64,000 nucleotides of DNA from Liopterus haemorrhoidalis (taxonomy: Eukaryota; Arthropoda; Insecta; Coleoptera; Dytiscidae), in assembly GCA_963971575.1 (NCBI GenBank), contig OZ020616.1:5104924-5168923 (forward strand). The letters are read 5' to 3'. Below the pieces are notes generated by a model, which did not search any database, was not told the DNA's origin, and worked only from the letters and a program-made list of their open reading frames with translations. Within the stretch, counting starts at the first letter, position 1, and each line of letters starts with the position of its first letter. A program made the position numbers and the translations under genes. Below, piece after piece: positions 21,221 to 34,090 of this stretch.

Positions 21221-22317
21221 TAGGGATGGGAATTTATTTTTGAATATCGATATATGCGCGATTCGATACATCGTAAGTGTGATATCGATATTCGATATAT
21301 ATCGAAGTAAAAATATCGATATTTTCGATATATCGAAAAAACTAACACGTAACATGTAAGATATATAAATTACATATTTTTTGGTTGGCTTGGCGGGAAA
21401 AGAAGTTGCCAATTGACAGACAATCACTTTACAGTTGGTACTCAACCAAATACCAACCAACTTTCTAATATTATCCTTGTTAACAGCTCTCTTAATTAAA
21501 TATATATATGCTGTTCACTTTTGTAAGGACAAACCAGATTTTTTGGTTACTTTTATAGTGTATTACGGTCTTTAAATATCAATTAAAAATATTCCTTACA
21601 CTGTAAAACCGACTTTAGATTTATTGGTTATGATCATTATTAAGAAAGTGACATTTTTTATAATTTTTTAATACCAACATGTCAATTTCAAAGGTGCAAA
21701 TTATTGAAATCAAAATTTCGTTTTACAGGTTATTCCAAACGATTAGGCGGAACTAAATGGAAATTTCGTTATTTTAGGCTGTCACGAAAAGGGACCTTGC
21801 TTGGGTTATTTCATGTTTCAGGTTTGGTATGTGAAAAATTAAAATTCCAACAGTGAAACCATGGAAACGAATGATATATGTCAAATATTTTAATACATTT
21901 TTCCATATTTTGAAGACAAAAAAATTAATAAATGGGAAATTTTTATTAAGAATGACAAAAAACTAAAATGTAATGAAAAGGACATTTTATAATGTCAATC
22001 AATTTAATCTAGAATTTGCAATGTGAGCATAATTTTCAAAGCCTAAACAAAATGACCAAAAGTCTGAATCAATTGATAAAAATTACTAGATTTCAAAAAT
22101 TAGTTCCGCCTAAACGTTTGGAGTAGCCTATAGTTTGTTTCTACAAAAGTGAACAGCATATATTTAAATGTAAAAAATATACAAGAATACCGATATTTTG
22201 TGCGAATATCGATATTTTGCGCGATATATCGCATTTCAAATATCGATATAAAAATATCGATATATTTTTCTAAAGTATCGATATTTTCGATATATCGATA
22301 TATCGTTCCCATCCCTA
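21221..22317. mobile_element. hAT-type element with TATCGATA clusters, 8-bp TSD
   Basis: Ends TAGGGATGGGAA and TTCCCATCCCTA, with GGTATAAT duplicated exactly at 21213-21220 and 22318-22325. The terminal ~120 bp on each side hold many ATATCGATAT words: exact TATCGATA occurs three times at the left and five times at the right. No transposase. A family-M copy is nested inside at 21726-22130. Confidence 0.88.
21726..22130 (+). mobile_element. Family-M MITE, full copy inside hAT
   Basis: TIRs CAGGTTATTCCAAACGATTA and the inverted CCTAAACGTTTGGAGTAGCC, 405 bp apart, with TA on each side. Shares the ACGAAAAGGGACCTTGCTTG and GAAACCATGGAAACGAATGA interior with copies at 53.98 and 60.3 kb. Noncoding. 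Confidence 0.85.
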
Positions 22318-22843
22318 GGTATAATACGTTTTCGTTGAACAATGAATTTGAATAAAATTTGATGTCTATTACAAAATATGACCCTATGTTATCAGATCTA
22401 ATCTAATCCAATCTAACAATTCCATTGTTAAAATTTGTCCATCTTGTGACTTTATTGTGAAACTTGAAGTACATGGCCTTAAGATTGATTCTGTAGGTCA
22501 TCGGCTGTACATTTGTATCAATAAATATATTCAATACAAACATGTACAATTCATAATTGTAATATCTTATCTACAAGGTTATGATTTTTGCAGTCGTTGA
22601 CATATCTTTGGCATTTAATAATCAACAAACTGTATCAAATTATAATTGCGATTAGTGATTTTCTGGACTACATTGAATGTGATTTGAAATGTGATTTTTT
22701 ACACGTTTCAGGATTTCGCAAGTATCAAGTATCTCACCATCATTATTTACTAGTTGAATTCTATTGCTGAACATAGGGTGACCAGATGTACTCTTTTTAG
22801 GGTTTTGTAGGTATGACCAAAAAACCCTTATACCGTCATTTTG

Positions 22844-22951
<108 letters not shown>

Positions 22952-23421
22952 TCGGTAAAAATTGTAGCCAAACGGCTAAACCTAGAGAGTTGAAATTTGG
23001 CATGCTTATACAACTCTTTGACCCGCACATAGGAAAAATACTAAAACATCTAAAAAACATACCCCCCTAAAAATATAAACAAATATGTGCTCATCGAAAA
23101 CAAAAATATTTTTTTTAAATTCTGAGTAGGGTATCAAATGAAAGCCCTTAGTACGTGGATTAACGATCAAATTTTTATTTTTGCAAAATAAATTATTTTG
23201 AAGCGATTTTTGCCAAAAATGTGCAAAAAAAATTTTGTCCCACACCCTGTAGCCCAGATGGTTTAAACTAAAAATCTAAAAAAATTCTAAGTAATGTATA
23301 TTGGTGTGAACCGAAATAGTACAACAGGAATTTTTGATCAGATTATGTTTTTGGAAAATAACGCATTTTTTGTGGTTTTTGGTTCACAAAGTACAAAAGT
23401 TATACCAATGTAAGACATTCA

Positions 23422-23510
23422 CATGCATAGCGTTCGATGGCTACATGCGTTAGAGCGCTCTTAAACTGGCTGGAAAACGAAGGGTTTCGAGTTCGAGTAC
23501 GGAGTGAATT
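23422..23510 (+). other. tRNA-like insert in family-A element
   Basis: GATGGCTACATGCGTTAGAGC (A-box-like) and GGTTTCGAGTTCGAGTACGG (B-box-like; written within 20 as GTTTCGAGTTCGAGTAC). Placed exactly where the other copies have different tRNA-like sequences. Not foldable into a convincing tRNA by eye. Confidence 0.4.
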
Positions 23511-24527
23511 TTATTTTTTCTGTTTTTTTTTTTTGCATTTTTATTATGTTGAAATTATTTTGTCAAAATTCTAGTTATATTTTGACAAATGTTGTATTTA
23601 ATTTTTATGAGCGTAAATTTAATAACCAGTCTTATTATATGATTAACAGACGATAAATTATTTTAAAAATATCGTTCATTTTGCTGTGATTACTACAAAG
23701 TAAAATTTGTCCTACACACTCAGCATACCGCCTTCACTTATTATATACCTGCGAAACCCTGAAATGTGTGAATATTCACACTTCACATCAATTTTTTAGA
23801 GTATTATACTTTTTCTTGAGTAATATTTTCTATACTCTTACTTTTTATAAAAAAAAAAAAACCTGAATATACTCTTTTTTGCTGGTCACTTGTTTTTATC
23901 ATTTCTATTTCGGAAGTGAGGACCTTTTTCCGGACTTTTTTTTGCTCATTTCGTCGATTTTGGACCCTTTTTTTGCTAATCACTTGTATTTTGGGAGTGA
24001 AGACCTTTTTTTTGCTCGTTACTAGTATTTTTGAGTGAGGACCTCTGTTTTTTACTCATCACTTGTATTTTTGGAGTGTGACCTTTTTTTTTAGTATACT
24101 CTTTTTCTGTAAAAAAAATCTGGTCAGCCTAGCTGAACATATGGTGCTTTCGACATAACTATTCAGTGTTAACTCTGTGGCGTGCAAGTTTTTTGTCACG
24201 TGACCACTGTGTACACTGTGCAAGAAAGTCAAAGACGAACACTTTGTTAAGATTGTGCAGTTATTCTAACCTTTTTTTTTGTAAGCAAATGTTATGACCA
24301 TCAAGTTTCATAATATGCTTTTTCCATGACTATAACTTTATTACTTATTTTATTTTTATTCAGTTTCCTTTAAAAACTAACAATAATTTGACAGTTGCTT
24401 TCAAACTATTTATTACGTTGCCTATCAACGGTCACTTACGTGTCATACGGAATGTAAATTCAGTTAAAATAACAATACTTGCTGATTAATTGACTGACCA
24501 CATTTGTATATAATTACATTATATACA

Positions 24528-24772
24528 AATATAATTACATATAGAAATATCAAAAGTTTCGTAGTTATAAACAAGAAACTCTAGACACTCCTATATCCTT
24601 TGACCGGTATGAACAATATTTTACAGATTTATTCCTTAAGTATCTACGAATATAATTACATGTATAAATGTCAATGGTTTCGTAGTTATAAACAAGAAAC
24701 TCTAGACACTCCTATATCCTTTGACCGATATGAACAATATTTTGCAGATTTATTCCCCATTTATTAAACATT
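24528..24772. repeat. Tandem duplication, two ~122-bp units
   Basis: TTTCGTAGTTATAAACAAGA followed by CTCTAGACACTCCTATATCC occurs twice, ~122 bp apart, with few differences. Noncoding. Confidence 0.85.
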
Positions 24773-25849
24773 TCATTCTTTTGAGCGGTCTTGAGGTGGA
24801 TTATTTTATCCACCTACAATCAGGCAATTTCACCCATTTCAGTTTAAGTTTGTTTTTAGCTCTCTTATATAATTTGTTTTCAAACATAATAAAATAATTA
24901 TTTAAGATAAACAACACAGTTTTTTATCTTAAATGCACTTAATGCACAAATATTTTTATTTTGTTATTTTTAATGTGTAGAATATGTTTATTTAAATTAA
25001 CTAATAATTAAATTATTTATTTTTAGATATAATTTCAATAGAAACGTATAGCAATATATAATCAAATGTGATTTTAATCAGGATTTTCCTGCTTTTTTGC
25101 AATTAACAATAAAAATACCATAACAGTTTACATAACCACAATAACATATTTTTAGAGTTGCTGTGGCTCCGTGGTATGTTGGCTGTCTACACAGCTCAGT
25201 TATAGTATTTCCAAAATGAAATGGCCACCCTTACTTATTGATTCCAATAATGGCTGACAGTATAACCATTATACCTGCTAAGTTTATGTTTCTGTTAATA
25301 GTAGTTGACAGAACCGTAATAATTATTTAAAATGAACGTGTTTTCTTATATGCTATTTAGAATGAACTGTATATACTCACATGACATTCCTTCAAATTTT
25401 TATCAGGCTTAGGCTGGCTTTATTTGAATTATAAATATAGGCATTTTTAAAAATCGTTTTGTTTTAAAGTCTTTATAGTCTATATTAAATACTTCAAATT
25501 TGCACAAAAATAAATCATTCTTTTTTTGACTTGTCAATTTATGGTAATTTAAAATTATTCAAATATTAATCATTATCAGTTTTTTTTGTTTTTGTATTTG
25601 TATTTGAACGAAATAAATATTACATCGATTATACAAATGTATGTAACACATTTCATATAACATTGATACATTGAAGGTAAATTATAAAATAGACTTAACA
25701 ATAAATAAAATGTATGCATACATATAATAATATAAAAAAATAAAAAAGTTAGAATAATAATATAAATGTAATTCTTCAGTAAATACACATGATAAAAATG
25801 CTGTCATAAAAGATACGAAGTATCTTGTGGTGACAATAATGAAATCATA

Positions 25850-26330
25850 AACAAGAAATTTAAAAAAGAATTGTAAAATAAAATAAAAATTTAAATAAAA
25901 AATAAACTGACGTAGACAAAAGAAGAAGCAAATTACTACATAAATTAATGTATGATAAAGATAAATATATTAAAAATTAATAACAAAAAGTAAAAAATAA
26001 AAATTTAAATAAAAAAAATTAAACAAACTGATGTAGACAAATTACTAAATAAATTAATATATGATGAAGATAAATATAATAAAATTAAATAACAAAAAGT
26101 AAAATAAAATAAAAATTTAAATAAAAAAAATTTAAAAAAACTGATGTAGACAAATTACTAAATAAATTAATATATGATGAAGATAAATATAATAAAAATA
26201 AATTATAAAAAGTAAAATAAAATAAAAATTTAAATAAAAAAAAATTGAAAAAAAACTGATGTAGACAAATTACTGAATAAATTAATATATGATAAAGATA
26301 AATATATTAAAAATAAATAAATAAATAAAT
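25850..26330. repeat. Minisatellite, four ~113-bp units
   Basis: ATGTAGACAAATTACT (first unit ACGTAGACAAAAG) occurs at 25920, 26031, 26144 and 26259: periods 111, 113 and 115. Units are nearly pure A/T. Lies inside T2. Confidence 0.85.
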
Positions 26331-26486
26331 AAAATAAAATATACAAATAAAAATAATAGATAATAATAATAATAACAATAAAACAAATAAAATAATACTG
26401 TACCAGAATAAAAGTTCAATAATACAAATTAAGAAAAGTAAATGGAATAATAAACTCCAGATCTCAAAAAATTTCAAGTAAAAGAA

Positions 26487-26642
<156 letters not shown>

Positions 26643-26994
26643 AATTAACTAATAAAAAATAAATAAAAGGGAAAAAATGAGAGTTATGCAAAAGAGAAAT
26701 ATATTATCACGTTTGAAATTATAGAATTAATAACGTCAACGGGCATACTGTAATCCATTTTTTAATAGTTTTTTTAAAAGAATGACTGGAGAATGTAAAA
26801 AGATCATTTTTAATCTTCTCAGGAAGAACATTAAATAAATTTATTCATTGTTGTATTATCATTGTTTATAGCACTATCAGAGTTTGTGTCACTACCACTG
26901 ACATTTAAATTAATAATAATTGAAGATTTATTTGGTGGGTTTATAAAAATATAGTCGTATATTTTATTAATTATTGTTTTAGACATAAAACTAT

Positions 26995-27829
26995 CTATTT
27001 TCTTGAAAACTTGTAAATCTGGTCATTTTCGCTGCTGATTTTTGCCACAATGATACATTGAATTGTTCTGTATGGAACACTAGTTAATTCCGCAGTTCCA
27101 TTCTGAACCCATCTTTGTTCGCTTCCAGCATGTAGTATAGTAACACGTTTCCCTCTGGAACATGGTGTTTTTAAAACACATTTAGAAGAATTGTCTGATA
27201 AACCCTTCTTGCGAATATCATGCCTACCTTTTTCTCTGTATTTGTGTAATTGGTCCAAATACTGAGATCTCGCCCTTACAATCTATTTGATTCCATAATA
27301 TGTAAACGTTTATATCTATATGTAAAGTTCTATATCTAAATCCTAGTATCTTCAAATAATTATACATATGGCTAACTTTGTATGGAAATTCTATTCCGTC
27401 TTCTTCCAACTTTTTTATTAAAAGATGCACAGTCGGCACTATTTTTTTCGAATAAAAGTCGTATATTTTATTTATTAATGTTTTAGACATAAAACTATCT
27501 ATTTTCTTGAAAACTTGTAAATCGCGTCGTTTTCGCTGCTGATTTTTGCCACGAGCAATGATACGTTGAATAGTTTTGTATGGGACACTAGTTAATTCCG
27601 CAGTTCTAAGTAAAGGTTTGTCATTACCTTCCGAAGCTAACTTTTTATAAACGTTCAGTATCAAAACTTTGCAATGTTCTGACAAAAGACATTTTTCTTT
27701 AGCAGCCACGTCCACATATTCGCATTCCACGTCAACGGCCACATTTTCGCACTCACCTTGCACAGATTCACTATTTTCACTACAGGAATTAGGAATTTCT
27801 TCAAAATCAAATGGTCGCCAAAGAGCCAT
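26995..27829 (-). pseudogene. Family-T transposase, N-terminal part, rearranged
   Basis: From MALWRPFDFEEIPN (27829) the frame runs 201 codons: an acidic N-terminus, a helix-turn-helix around SEHCKVLILNVYKKLASEGN (~51-70) and AELTSVPYKTIQRIIARGK, and a second HTH-like VPTVHLLIKKLEEDGIEFPY before GFRYRTLHID. A second frame (27258-26995) gives REKGRHDIRKKGLSDNSSK then SRGKRVTILHAGSEQRW, which fits the DDE part of this transposase type. It then jumps back into a repeat of the N-terminal AELTSVPYRTIQ block. The catalytic remainder is missing. Confidence 0.7.
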
Positions 27830-28119
27830 GTTGTTAATGTATGCACGCTATGAACGTTGAAAATTAACTAACAAACAAGTATAACAACCCCTAAAATTTA
27901 GAAACAATAGGATTATAAATTTGGAAAATATCCTTAATGGTTTTTAAGAAACTTCAGTTGAACTAGTGTTATATCTATTCAATTTAAATTTAAAATTCCC
28001 TTAATAGCTTGTATATTATGTTAACAACAACGAGTCTTAAAATTACTGCCATAAATCCATTACCGCATTGTTAAAGTTCTCAACAAGTGTGGCCATTTCA
28101 TTTTGGAAATACTCTAACC

Positions 28120-28740
28120 AGTTAGTGACTTGAAGAACGTACCCAATCCGTTTCTTTAGAGAAGCTCCGTGTGTGGGCGGCCTAACATGGTATTATTCTA
28201 GTTTAATACTATCTGTAATGGCTATAGTCTAAAATGAATATATTTAGTATTGCATTTATTTTTTTTAATGACCAATGTTTGCTAAACTCCCTTTTTTTAG
28301 ATAACTACAACTGCAAAAATCTGTCCGTGTTAAAGAGCTCTAAGAGTTTGTTTTCAGTTTTGAAACACGATAGCTATCATTAAAAAATTAAGATGTTTAA
28401 TTATCCACTTATACAAATTGTAAGAATCCTGCAGTGACAAGTAGGTTGAATTTAACATTCTTAATAGGGATGTAAAAATCAAGCACACGATTTTGAAATC
28501 TCCGTAATGTAGCAATCTCCAAAATTAGGGCATTAGAATAATAACTAGGGAGCGGATGTACTTACTTGACCCTAAACTTATGTTAATATATTTTAATAAG
28601 CGTAGATTTTAAAATATAATTTTGACATACAGTTACACACAAAATTGAGCGTACAAAAGTTTTAGAAATATACCTCTTAGGTAAAGATGCCTATAAAACA
28701 GATTATTTAAACCAATTATTTTTTATTTCTAAAATACATC
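28120..28740. other. Intergenic, nothing recognised
   Basis: No ORF, RNA or repeat partner seen. The last ~120 bp (from CACAAAATTGAGCGTACAAA, 28639) may be an end of the Tc1 relic that resumes after 29889. Confidence 0.45.
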
Positions 28741-28743
28741 TTA

Positions 28744-29889
28744 GGGCCGAGAGTTCCAGTTGCTAATAAACTGTCCAATAAGTTTATTAGCAACATAATT
28801 TTTTTTCCGAGAGTTCCACCCCTAAATAGTTATTAGGTTGCTAATAAACAGACTTATTTGTCTAATAACTTATAGGCAAATTAACTTAATTAATGGCCAA
28901 TAAAACAATATAATTAAAAAAAAAAAAAAAACTTATAGGCAACATGAAGTGCTTAATAAAGTGACATATAACCAAAAACAAGTTCGCAAAATGTGTTAAT
29001 ATTTCAATTTTAATTAAAAACCGTATAATTTTAAAAGAATATACGAATGTGTAGTTTTTAAACATTTATATAATGGTGATTTTAGTGTTTTATATACATT
29101 TAAGTTGTATTTTGGCGAAATCGACGATCTGTTTGGGTGAATTTATAAATTATGGACAACCGTTTTTAGAATATTTTGGGCATTTATTGTAAATGTGATA
29201 TATAAAGAACAATATATAAATATATATTTTTAAATAAACATTGTCTTTTATTTTTACATATGTATTTATTTCAATTACGATTACAACACACTACAAACAA
29301 TACTTTAAGCATTACTATTTATATAAAAATGATAGAGAATAAGAAGACAGACGCAATTATTGGCAGAATAATAAAGATGTGTGGCTGAAAATTGCTGATA
29401 AGTTTAATTCATATTGTTTAAGGAATGTAAAATAAAGCAAAATATGGCTGCCTTCTTATTTTCATTCACTTTTGTATTATAAAATGCTATTTTTATTAAC
29501 TTCTCTTCTATCTATATTGTCCTCTTTTTCTGTGATAAAATTTGTTGAACGCCGTTTAATTGTCATTTTAACAGTAACACAAAAAATATACGTAATGTCA
29601 TTGAATGTCAAGTCAAACTATTTATTGTCAAAATATTTAATGTCAAAATATTCAGTGTCAAAATTACATCTCACTTTAGCTCTACAAATTTACGTATAGC
29701 TCTATCCCTCTTGCACCGTGTTACTATCTTCATAAGAAATACCAATGCAAAAACAAAAAATTATGTTGCTAATAAACTATTAGAAGGATTTTGTAACTTG
29801 GAAATCACCAATAAATTTATTAGCTTCATAAATATATTATGTGTCAAATAACTATTAGGGAGTTTATTAGGAACTGGAACTCTCGGCCC
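28744..29889. mobile_element. PIF/Harbinger-like nonautonomous element (TTA TSD)
   Basis: Perfect outer TIR GGGCCGAGAGTTCCAGTT and its inverted partner AACTGGAACTCTCGGCCC, each flanked by TTA (28741-28743 and 29890-29892). Subterminal CTAATAAACT / AGTTTATTAG words repeat several times. 1146 bp, no transposase. The 3-bp TTA duplication points to PIF/Harbinger. Confidence 0.8.
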
Positions 29890-29929
29890 TTAGAGATACA
29901 AAACTATTATAAATGGTATACAATTAAAT

Positions 29930-30690
29930 AATATTTAATAAACATTTGTTAAAGCAAGCAAAAAATATATACATTTTCAGAGACACAAAATTCAGCGTAC
30001 AAAAATAGTAATACTAATAAAATAATTAGAAAACAATCAGTTAATTCAAATTAATATTTTGTCGCGTCACCTCTTGCTTCTATTATTGCTTGAAGGCGAT
30101 TTGACATAGACTGCACTAATTTTCCACAAACTTCTGCTGGTATATTATTCCACTCTTCTTGAAGTTTCGTTTAAAAATCATTTTTATTAGAAACTGATTT
30201 AGTTTTTATCCGAACTTTTAATTCTCTCCATAAATTTTCAATTGGATTGAGATCAGGCGATTGTGGCGGTGTTTGTGAGTAATTTTGGTGCATTGTATAA
30301 AAGCCATTCCTTTACAGTAAGCGCAGTATGTTTGGGATCGTTATCTTAAATAACGACTCTTAATAATAAACTGGTGGCATATCTAATTTTTCTCCAGTAG
30401 TCGTAAGATTATTTTTCAAGATGTTTAAATATTTCCATTTATCCATGATCCCTTCTATAAATTCTAAATTACCTGGCCTGTATTGGGCTTCCGCCAATCA
30501 ATTTATTTGCCGTCCGACTCACAAAAAAAAAAAATTTCGTCTCGTCGGAAAAAATATCTTTATTCCAGAAGCTAATTGGTTTGTTTACATACATTTTTGC
30601 AAATTCTAAGCGTTTCTTTTTATTCGTTTTTGAAATCAATGGTTTCTTGCGTGCAATTCGACCATTGCAATTATTTTTCCGGAGTACTCG
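29930..30690 (-). pseudogene. Tc1-type transposase relic
   Basis: Read on the minus strand: KTNKKKRLEFAKMYVNKPI, then FWNKDIFSDETKF (first catalytic Asp region, ~30580-30530), DNDPKHTALTVKEW (second Asp, ~30350-30305) and NLWRELKVRIKTKS with stops in between (the Glu block, ~30230), ending GKLVQSMSNRLQAIIEARGD (~30130-30070). Order and motifs are those of Tc1. Several stops and frame changes make it inactive. Confidence 0.75.
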
Positions 30691-30739
30691 GGTCCGGACC
30701 CCTTTGACCCCCCTTGTGTGCGCCCCTGCACCCCCCCCC

Positions 30740-31090
30740 CCCTATTTAAAGTAAAATATGTGTGACGTGCGTAAGGGAGTATTTATAAATCAGTTAAGTT
30801 CATTGTTTATTCTGAATTCAGGTTTTATTAGAACAATTAATTATGAATCAATAAAAAAACTATAGTTAGCACAACAATCATAACTGATTTGTAATTGTCA
30901 CGTGCTGGTAATATAAGAATTTTAATGTGTTTTATAAAAGAGTATTACTGTACTTAACTTTAGTAATTAGTTGGGTGTTAATTCGTTGTTCCTATCTGGT
31001 AATAAAGTTTCATAAAGATATTTGATAAACATAATTAGCATTTTACATTTTTGACGATTTAAAAATGTCTCATAAAAACAAAAAAAAAAA
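30740..31090. other. Intergenic, nothing recognised
   Basis: AT-rich, no ORF or repeat partner seen. The C-run at 30729-30741 belongs to a CAGTGGCG-type element end. Confidence 0.45.
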
Positions 31091-31091
31091 T

Positions 31092-31290
31092 GATGTGAAG
31101 TGTGAATTTTCACACATTTCAAGGTTTCGCAGGTATATAATAAGTGAAGGCGGCATGCTGAGTGTGTAGGACAAATTTTGCTTTGTAGTAATCACGGCAA
31201 AATGAACAATATTTTTAAAATAATTTATCGTCTGTTAATCTAAGAACTTTAAAAACAAATTTTATGTTAAAATATTATTATTATACAACA
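31092..31290 (-). repeat. Family-A terminus, interrupted by hAT
   Basis: GATGTGAAGTGTGAATTTTC at 31093, then GGCGGCATGCTGAGTGTGTA, i.e. the reverse of the family-A right end. It is followed by the hAT element at 31299. Confidence 0.75.
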
Positions 31291-31298
31291 GGTGGGCG

Positions 31299-32215
31299 TA
31301 GGGTTGCCAGGTCGCAAAACCTAATAGCCGAACAGACCAGCCAGTTTGGCCGGACGTTTGGGTAAAAAAGCCGGACACCCTACATTATTGAGGATTTTGT
31401 TTCTCAGTATTAATAGGTACGACAAATTTTTTTTATGTAGAATCATGCTTTTTTTATTATTACCATAAATCTTGTTAAATTCTAATGAAAAATAAATAAA
31501 AAATAAATAAAACGCCAAATCAGTTTAAATAATTTATTATTAATCAGTCAAATAAAGTCATCAGTCAAAATTATATTCTAGATAAACATTTATCAACATT
31601 TTTAAATTCTTCTTAAATTAAATAAAGGCAATTGCACAAATAAGTCTTATTTACTTGCTATTACTTCCCAAAGCAAAACAAAATAAAAAAAAAACAATCT
31701 AAACAAAACAAAAACAAAACTTTAAGTTAAACAATAAAAATAATTATTCATATTTTTGGTTGGCAGAAATCTGCTTTAAAAGCTCAGTTTCTTTCAAAAT
31801 GCAGTTGTAAAAATCCTTACACGTCAAATGTTTTAAATTAAATTCTACTACCAACATTTTAGCTACAGTGTTAACATGTAATCTGTTGCGTTCTTTTGAC
31901 CATTGATGACCTATCAAGGAAAAAACTCTTTCAACGTTTGCGTTATGTCCTAGGATCGCAAAGTAATACTGACAAATAGTTAGGAATTCTGAAAAGCAAT
32001 CTTGATTACTCATCGATTTAAAATAGGCTACCCATTTCTTGTGTGCTAACAGCTTCTTGAAATTAACGTTCTCTTTGTTATTGTTCAGAAAACGGCGCTC
32101 GCTCGTTTGCGAAATGCAAAAAGCCTAACAAAAGCCGGACACCGTTTATTTTGGCCGGACACGCAATCAAAAAGCCTAACTATGTCTTGCTTTATCCGGA
32201 CGCCTGGCAACCCTA
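31299..32215 (-). mobile_element. hAT element with residual transposase C-terminus, 8-bp TSD
   Basis: Ends TAGGGTTGCCAGG and CCTGGCAACCCTA; octamer GGTGGGCG at 31291-31298 and 32216-32223. Subterminal CCGGAC words repeat at both ends. 917 bp, with only the last ~89 codons of a transposase left. Confidence 0.9.
31744..32013 (-). pseudogene. hAT transposase C-terminal dimerisation domain, fragment
   Basis: 89-codon frame with GHNANVERVFSLIGHQWSKE, RNRLHVNTVAKMLVVEFNLK: the hATC block (usually xxNAxVERxFSxxxxxxxxxRNRL) that closes hAT transposases. BED finger and catalytic core are absent. Lies inside the 8-bp-TSD element above, consistent with an internal-deletion derivative. Confidence 0.8.
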
Positions 32216-32399
32216 GGTGGGCGGTATGAAAAATTTTCTACCAATAGAGATCCTAAAGTGGGCGGTAGGTGTGAAAAGGTTGAGTACCCCTGCTCTAAAC
32301 CATGAATTTAAAAAAATTTAAATAACACCGAGAATGCCTTTTTTATAATAGGAATTCTAATACAAATAATTGACTTATATCTTAGTGCATCTCAAAAAA

Positions 32400-32545
32400 A
32401 CAAAGGATATTTAATTTAATATGTTTTAGCAGATAAAAAATCGGATTCTCCAAAAACATGGCAATCTCTGTCGGACTTACCCTATAACGCTGATGTTGCC
32501 AATAAAATCAACGCTATATTTCTCTCGAATTGTTTTCTATTTTAA
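32400..32545 (+). CDS. Possible terminal exon (plus strand), unknown protein
   Basis: After an acceptor-like ATGTTTTAG (32429), a frame reads DKKSDSPKTWQSLSDLPYNA then DVANKINAIFLSNCFLF and stops at ~32544. Its amino-acid usage is protein-like, unlike the AT-noise frames around it. I do not recognise it, and the preceding exon is not found. May be an old pseudogene or repeat piece. Confidence 0.2.
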
Positions 32546-32583
32546 TTTAAATAATATTTAAATTATTACAAAAATTTACTTAC

Positions 32584-32657
32584 TCAGTCTGTTCGTTGAT
32601 AAATAAATTTTCAGATTCTTCTGTATTAATATTTAAAATATTTTCTTCCGTCTGCAT
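32584..32657 (-). CDS. Possible first coding exon (minus strand), unknown gene
   Basis: ATG at 32657, then MQTEENILNINTEESENLF and INEQTE, ending at a good donor A|GTAAGT (32583-32578). The acidic start and strong donor suggest a real exon, but no following exon was found to the left, where repeats crowd the region. Confidence 0.25.
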
Positions 32658-33147
32658 CTTAACAGTTTTAAATTAGATTTATAATAAATCATAATCGTGA
32701 TTTACACAGTAACAATTATCAGCAATTGCAAACCCTTATCTATTCTCGGTAACACAATGAGCCATTGAAACGTCAAAATTTAATTACATTGTCACAAAAA
32801 TGTCGTTGCTACATGTGATATTTGACATTTTTACAAAGTTCAATTAAAAAATTCATTAAACATTGCATAAGCAAAATTTTACAAAAGATAACCATCAAGG
32901 AGCCTTTCAATGAATTTTATATTTACCAAGTTTGATAAAATAGTTTTACTATTGAGATATTAGTTAAAATAAGGTTGTATGTCAAAATATAAAAAAATTG
33001 ATGTGAAGTGTGAATTTTCACACATTTCTGGGTTTTGCAGGTATAATATTTAGTAACTGAATGATAATTATTTGGGATGCCAAAACAAATTTTATGTCAA
33101 AATATTTTTTTATAAATTTTAATTCGAATGCCTAATACCATTATTTA

Positions 33148-33815
33148 ATACAATGTTCCGTAACTGCACACCTAACTACCGCGGTCGCGGTTAAGGTAAA
33201 GTATTGGTAAGTTGTGGTTACCCAGTGGTTACCTGAAAACGAGTTTTAGTTACGGAACGGTAGTCACACTTCACAGTTGATAAAACGGACAACTGAACTG
33301 TCATTTTATGGACGTTATAGGTTATTGATATTCTCTTATAAACTTATTAATAAAAATATTTGTTTTATTAGTACTTGTTTACAATGGCACATTATATAAG
33401 AACATATATGATTTTTCCCGATATTATTTTTCACGACATCGATCAATATTACTAAAAATCAGTTACCTACACTCATTCTTACTGTTTTAATTATAGACTA
33501 TAATAAAATAATATTATAATTTACTACTTGCACTACAAAGAAACGATTAATTCCCTCCACTTAACTTTCGCCTTATTGTAATTGTTTTTAAATTCCCGCC
33601 TTTTGTAGTTTACATTAGATCTGAAGTTTGTAGTGGGACGAAATAACCACACTAACCGCGATATTTCCACGGTTAGTTTGGTTACAAAAAAGTAACCAAA
33701 ATTTTCAGTAACCGCGTTCCGAAACCTAACAATTTTCCTGAAAAGGTTAATGTCGTACACTTTCGGAACGAAACTTCAACCGCGGTTACTTTCGTCGAGT
33801 AATGGAACATTGTAT
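33148..33815. mobile_element. TIR element nested in family A (TA-flanked)
   Basis: Ends ATACAATGTTCC and GGAACATTGTAT flanked by TA. Joining the flanks restores the sequence seen in the 5.6-kb family-A copy, so the limits are well supported. Interior has repeated CCGCGGTTA / TAACCGCGG words. No transposase. Confidence 0.8.
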
Positions 33816-34090
33816 TAGTTTCTAAATATGTGCAGTATTTTTTTATATACCAAGGTTCAGTAAGATTTTTAAAATTGCGCCTATGGCTTCAATTGGTTGC
33901 TTAAATCATAAGTCCCGTCCTCTGATTTCGTCAAACAGAATTAAATTATAATTTCAAAACTTCCCACTGGTTATTAAATTTACGCTTTTAAAAAATAAAT
34001 GCAACATTTACCAATATATAACTAGAATTTTGACAAAATAATTTAAACAAAATAAAAATGCAAGAAAAAAAACAGTAAAAAATAAAATTA

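Noticed and set aside
33148..33815. Classing this element as PIF/Harbinger by a TTA duplication
   Set aside because: Only TA can be placed consistently on both sides of symmetrical ends, so the class stays open.
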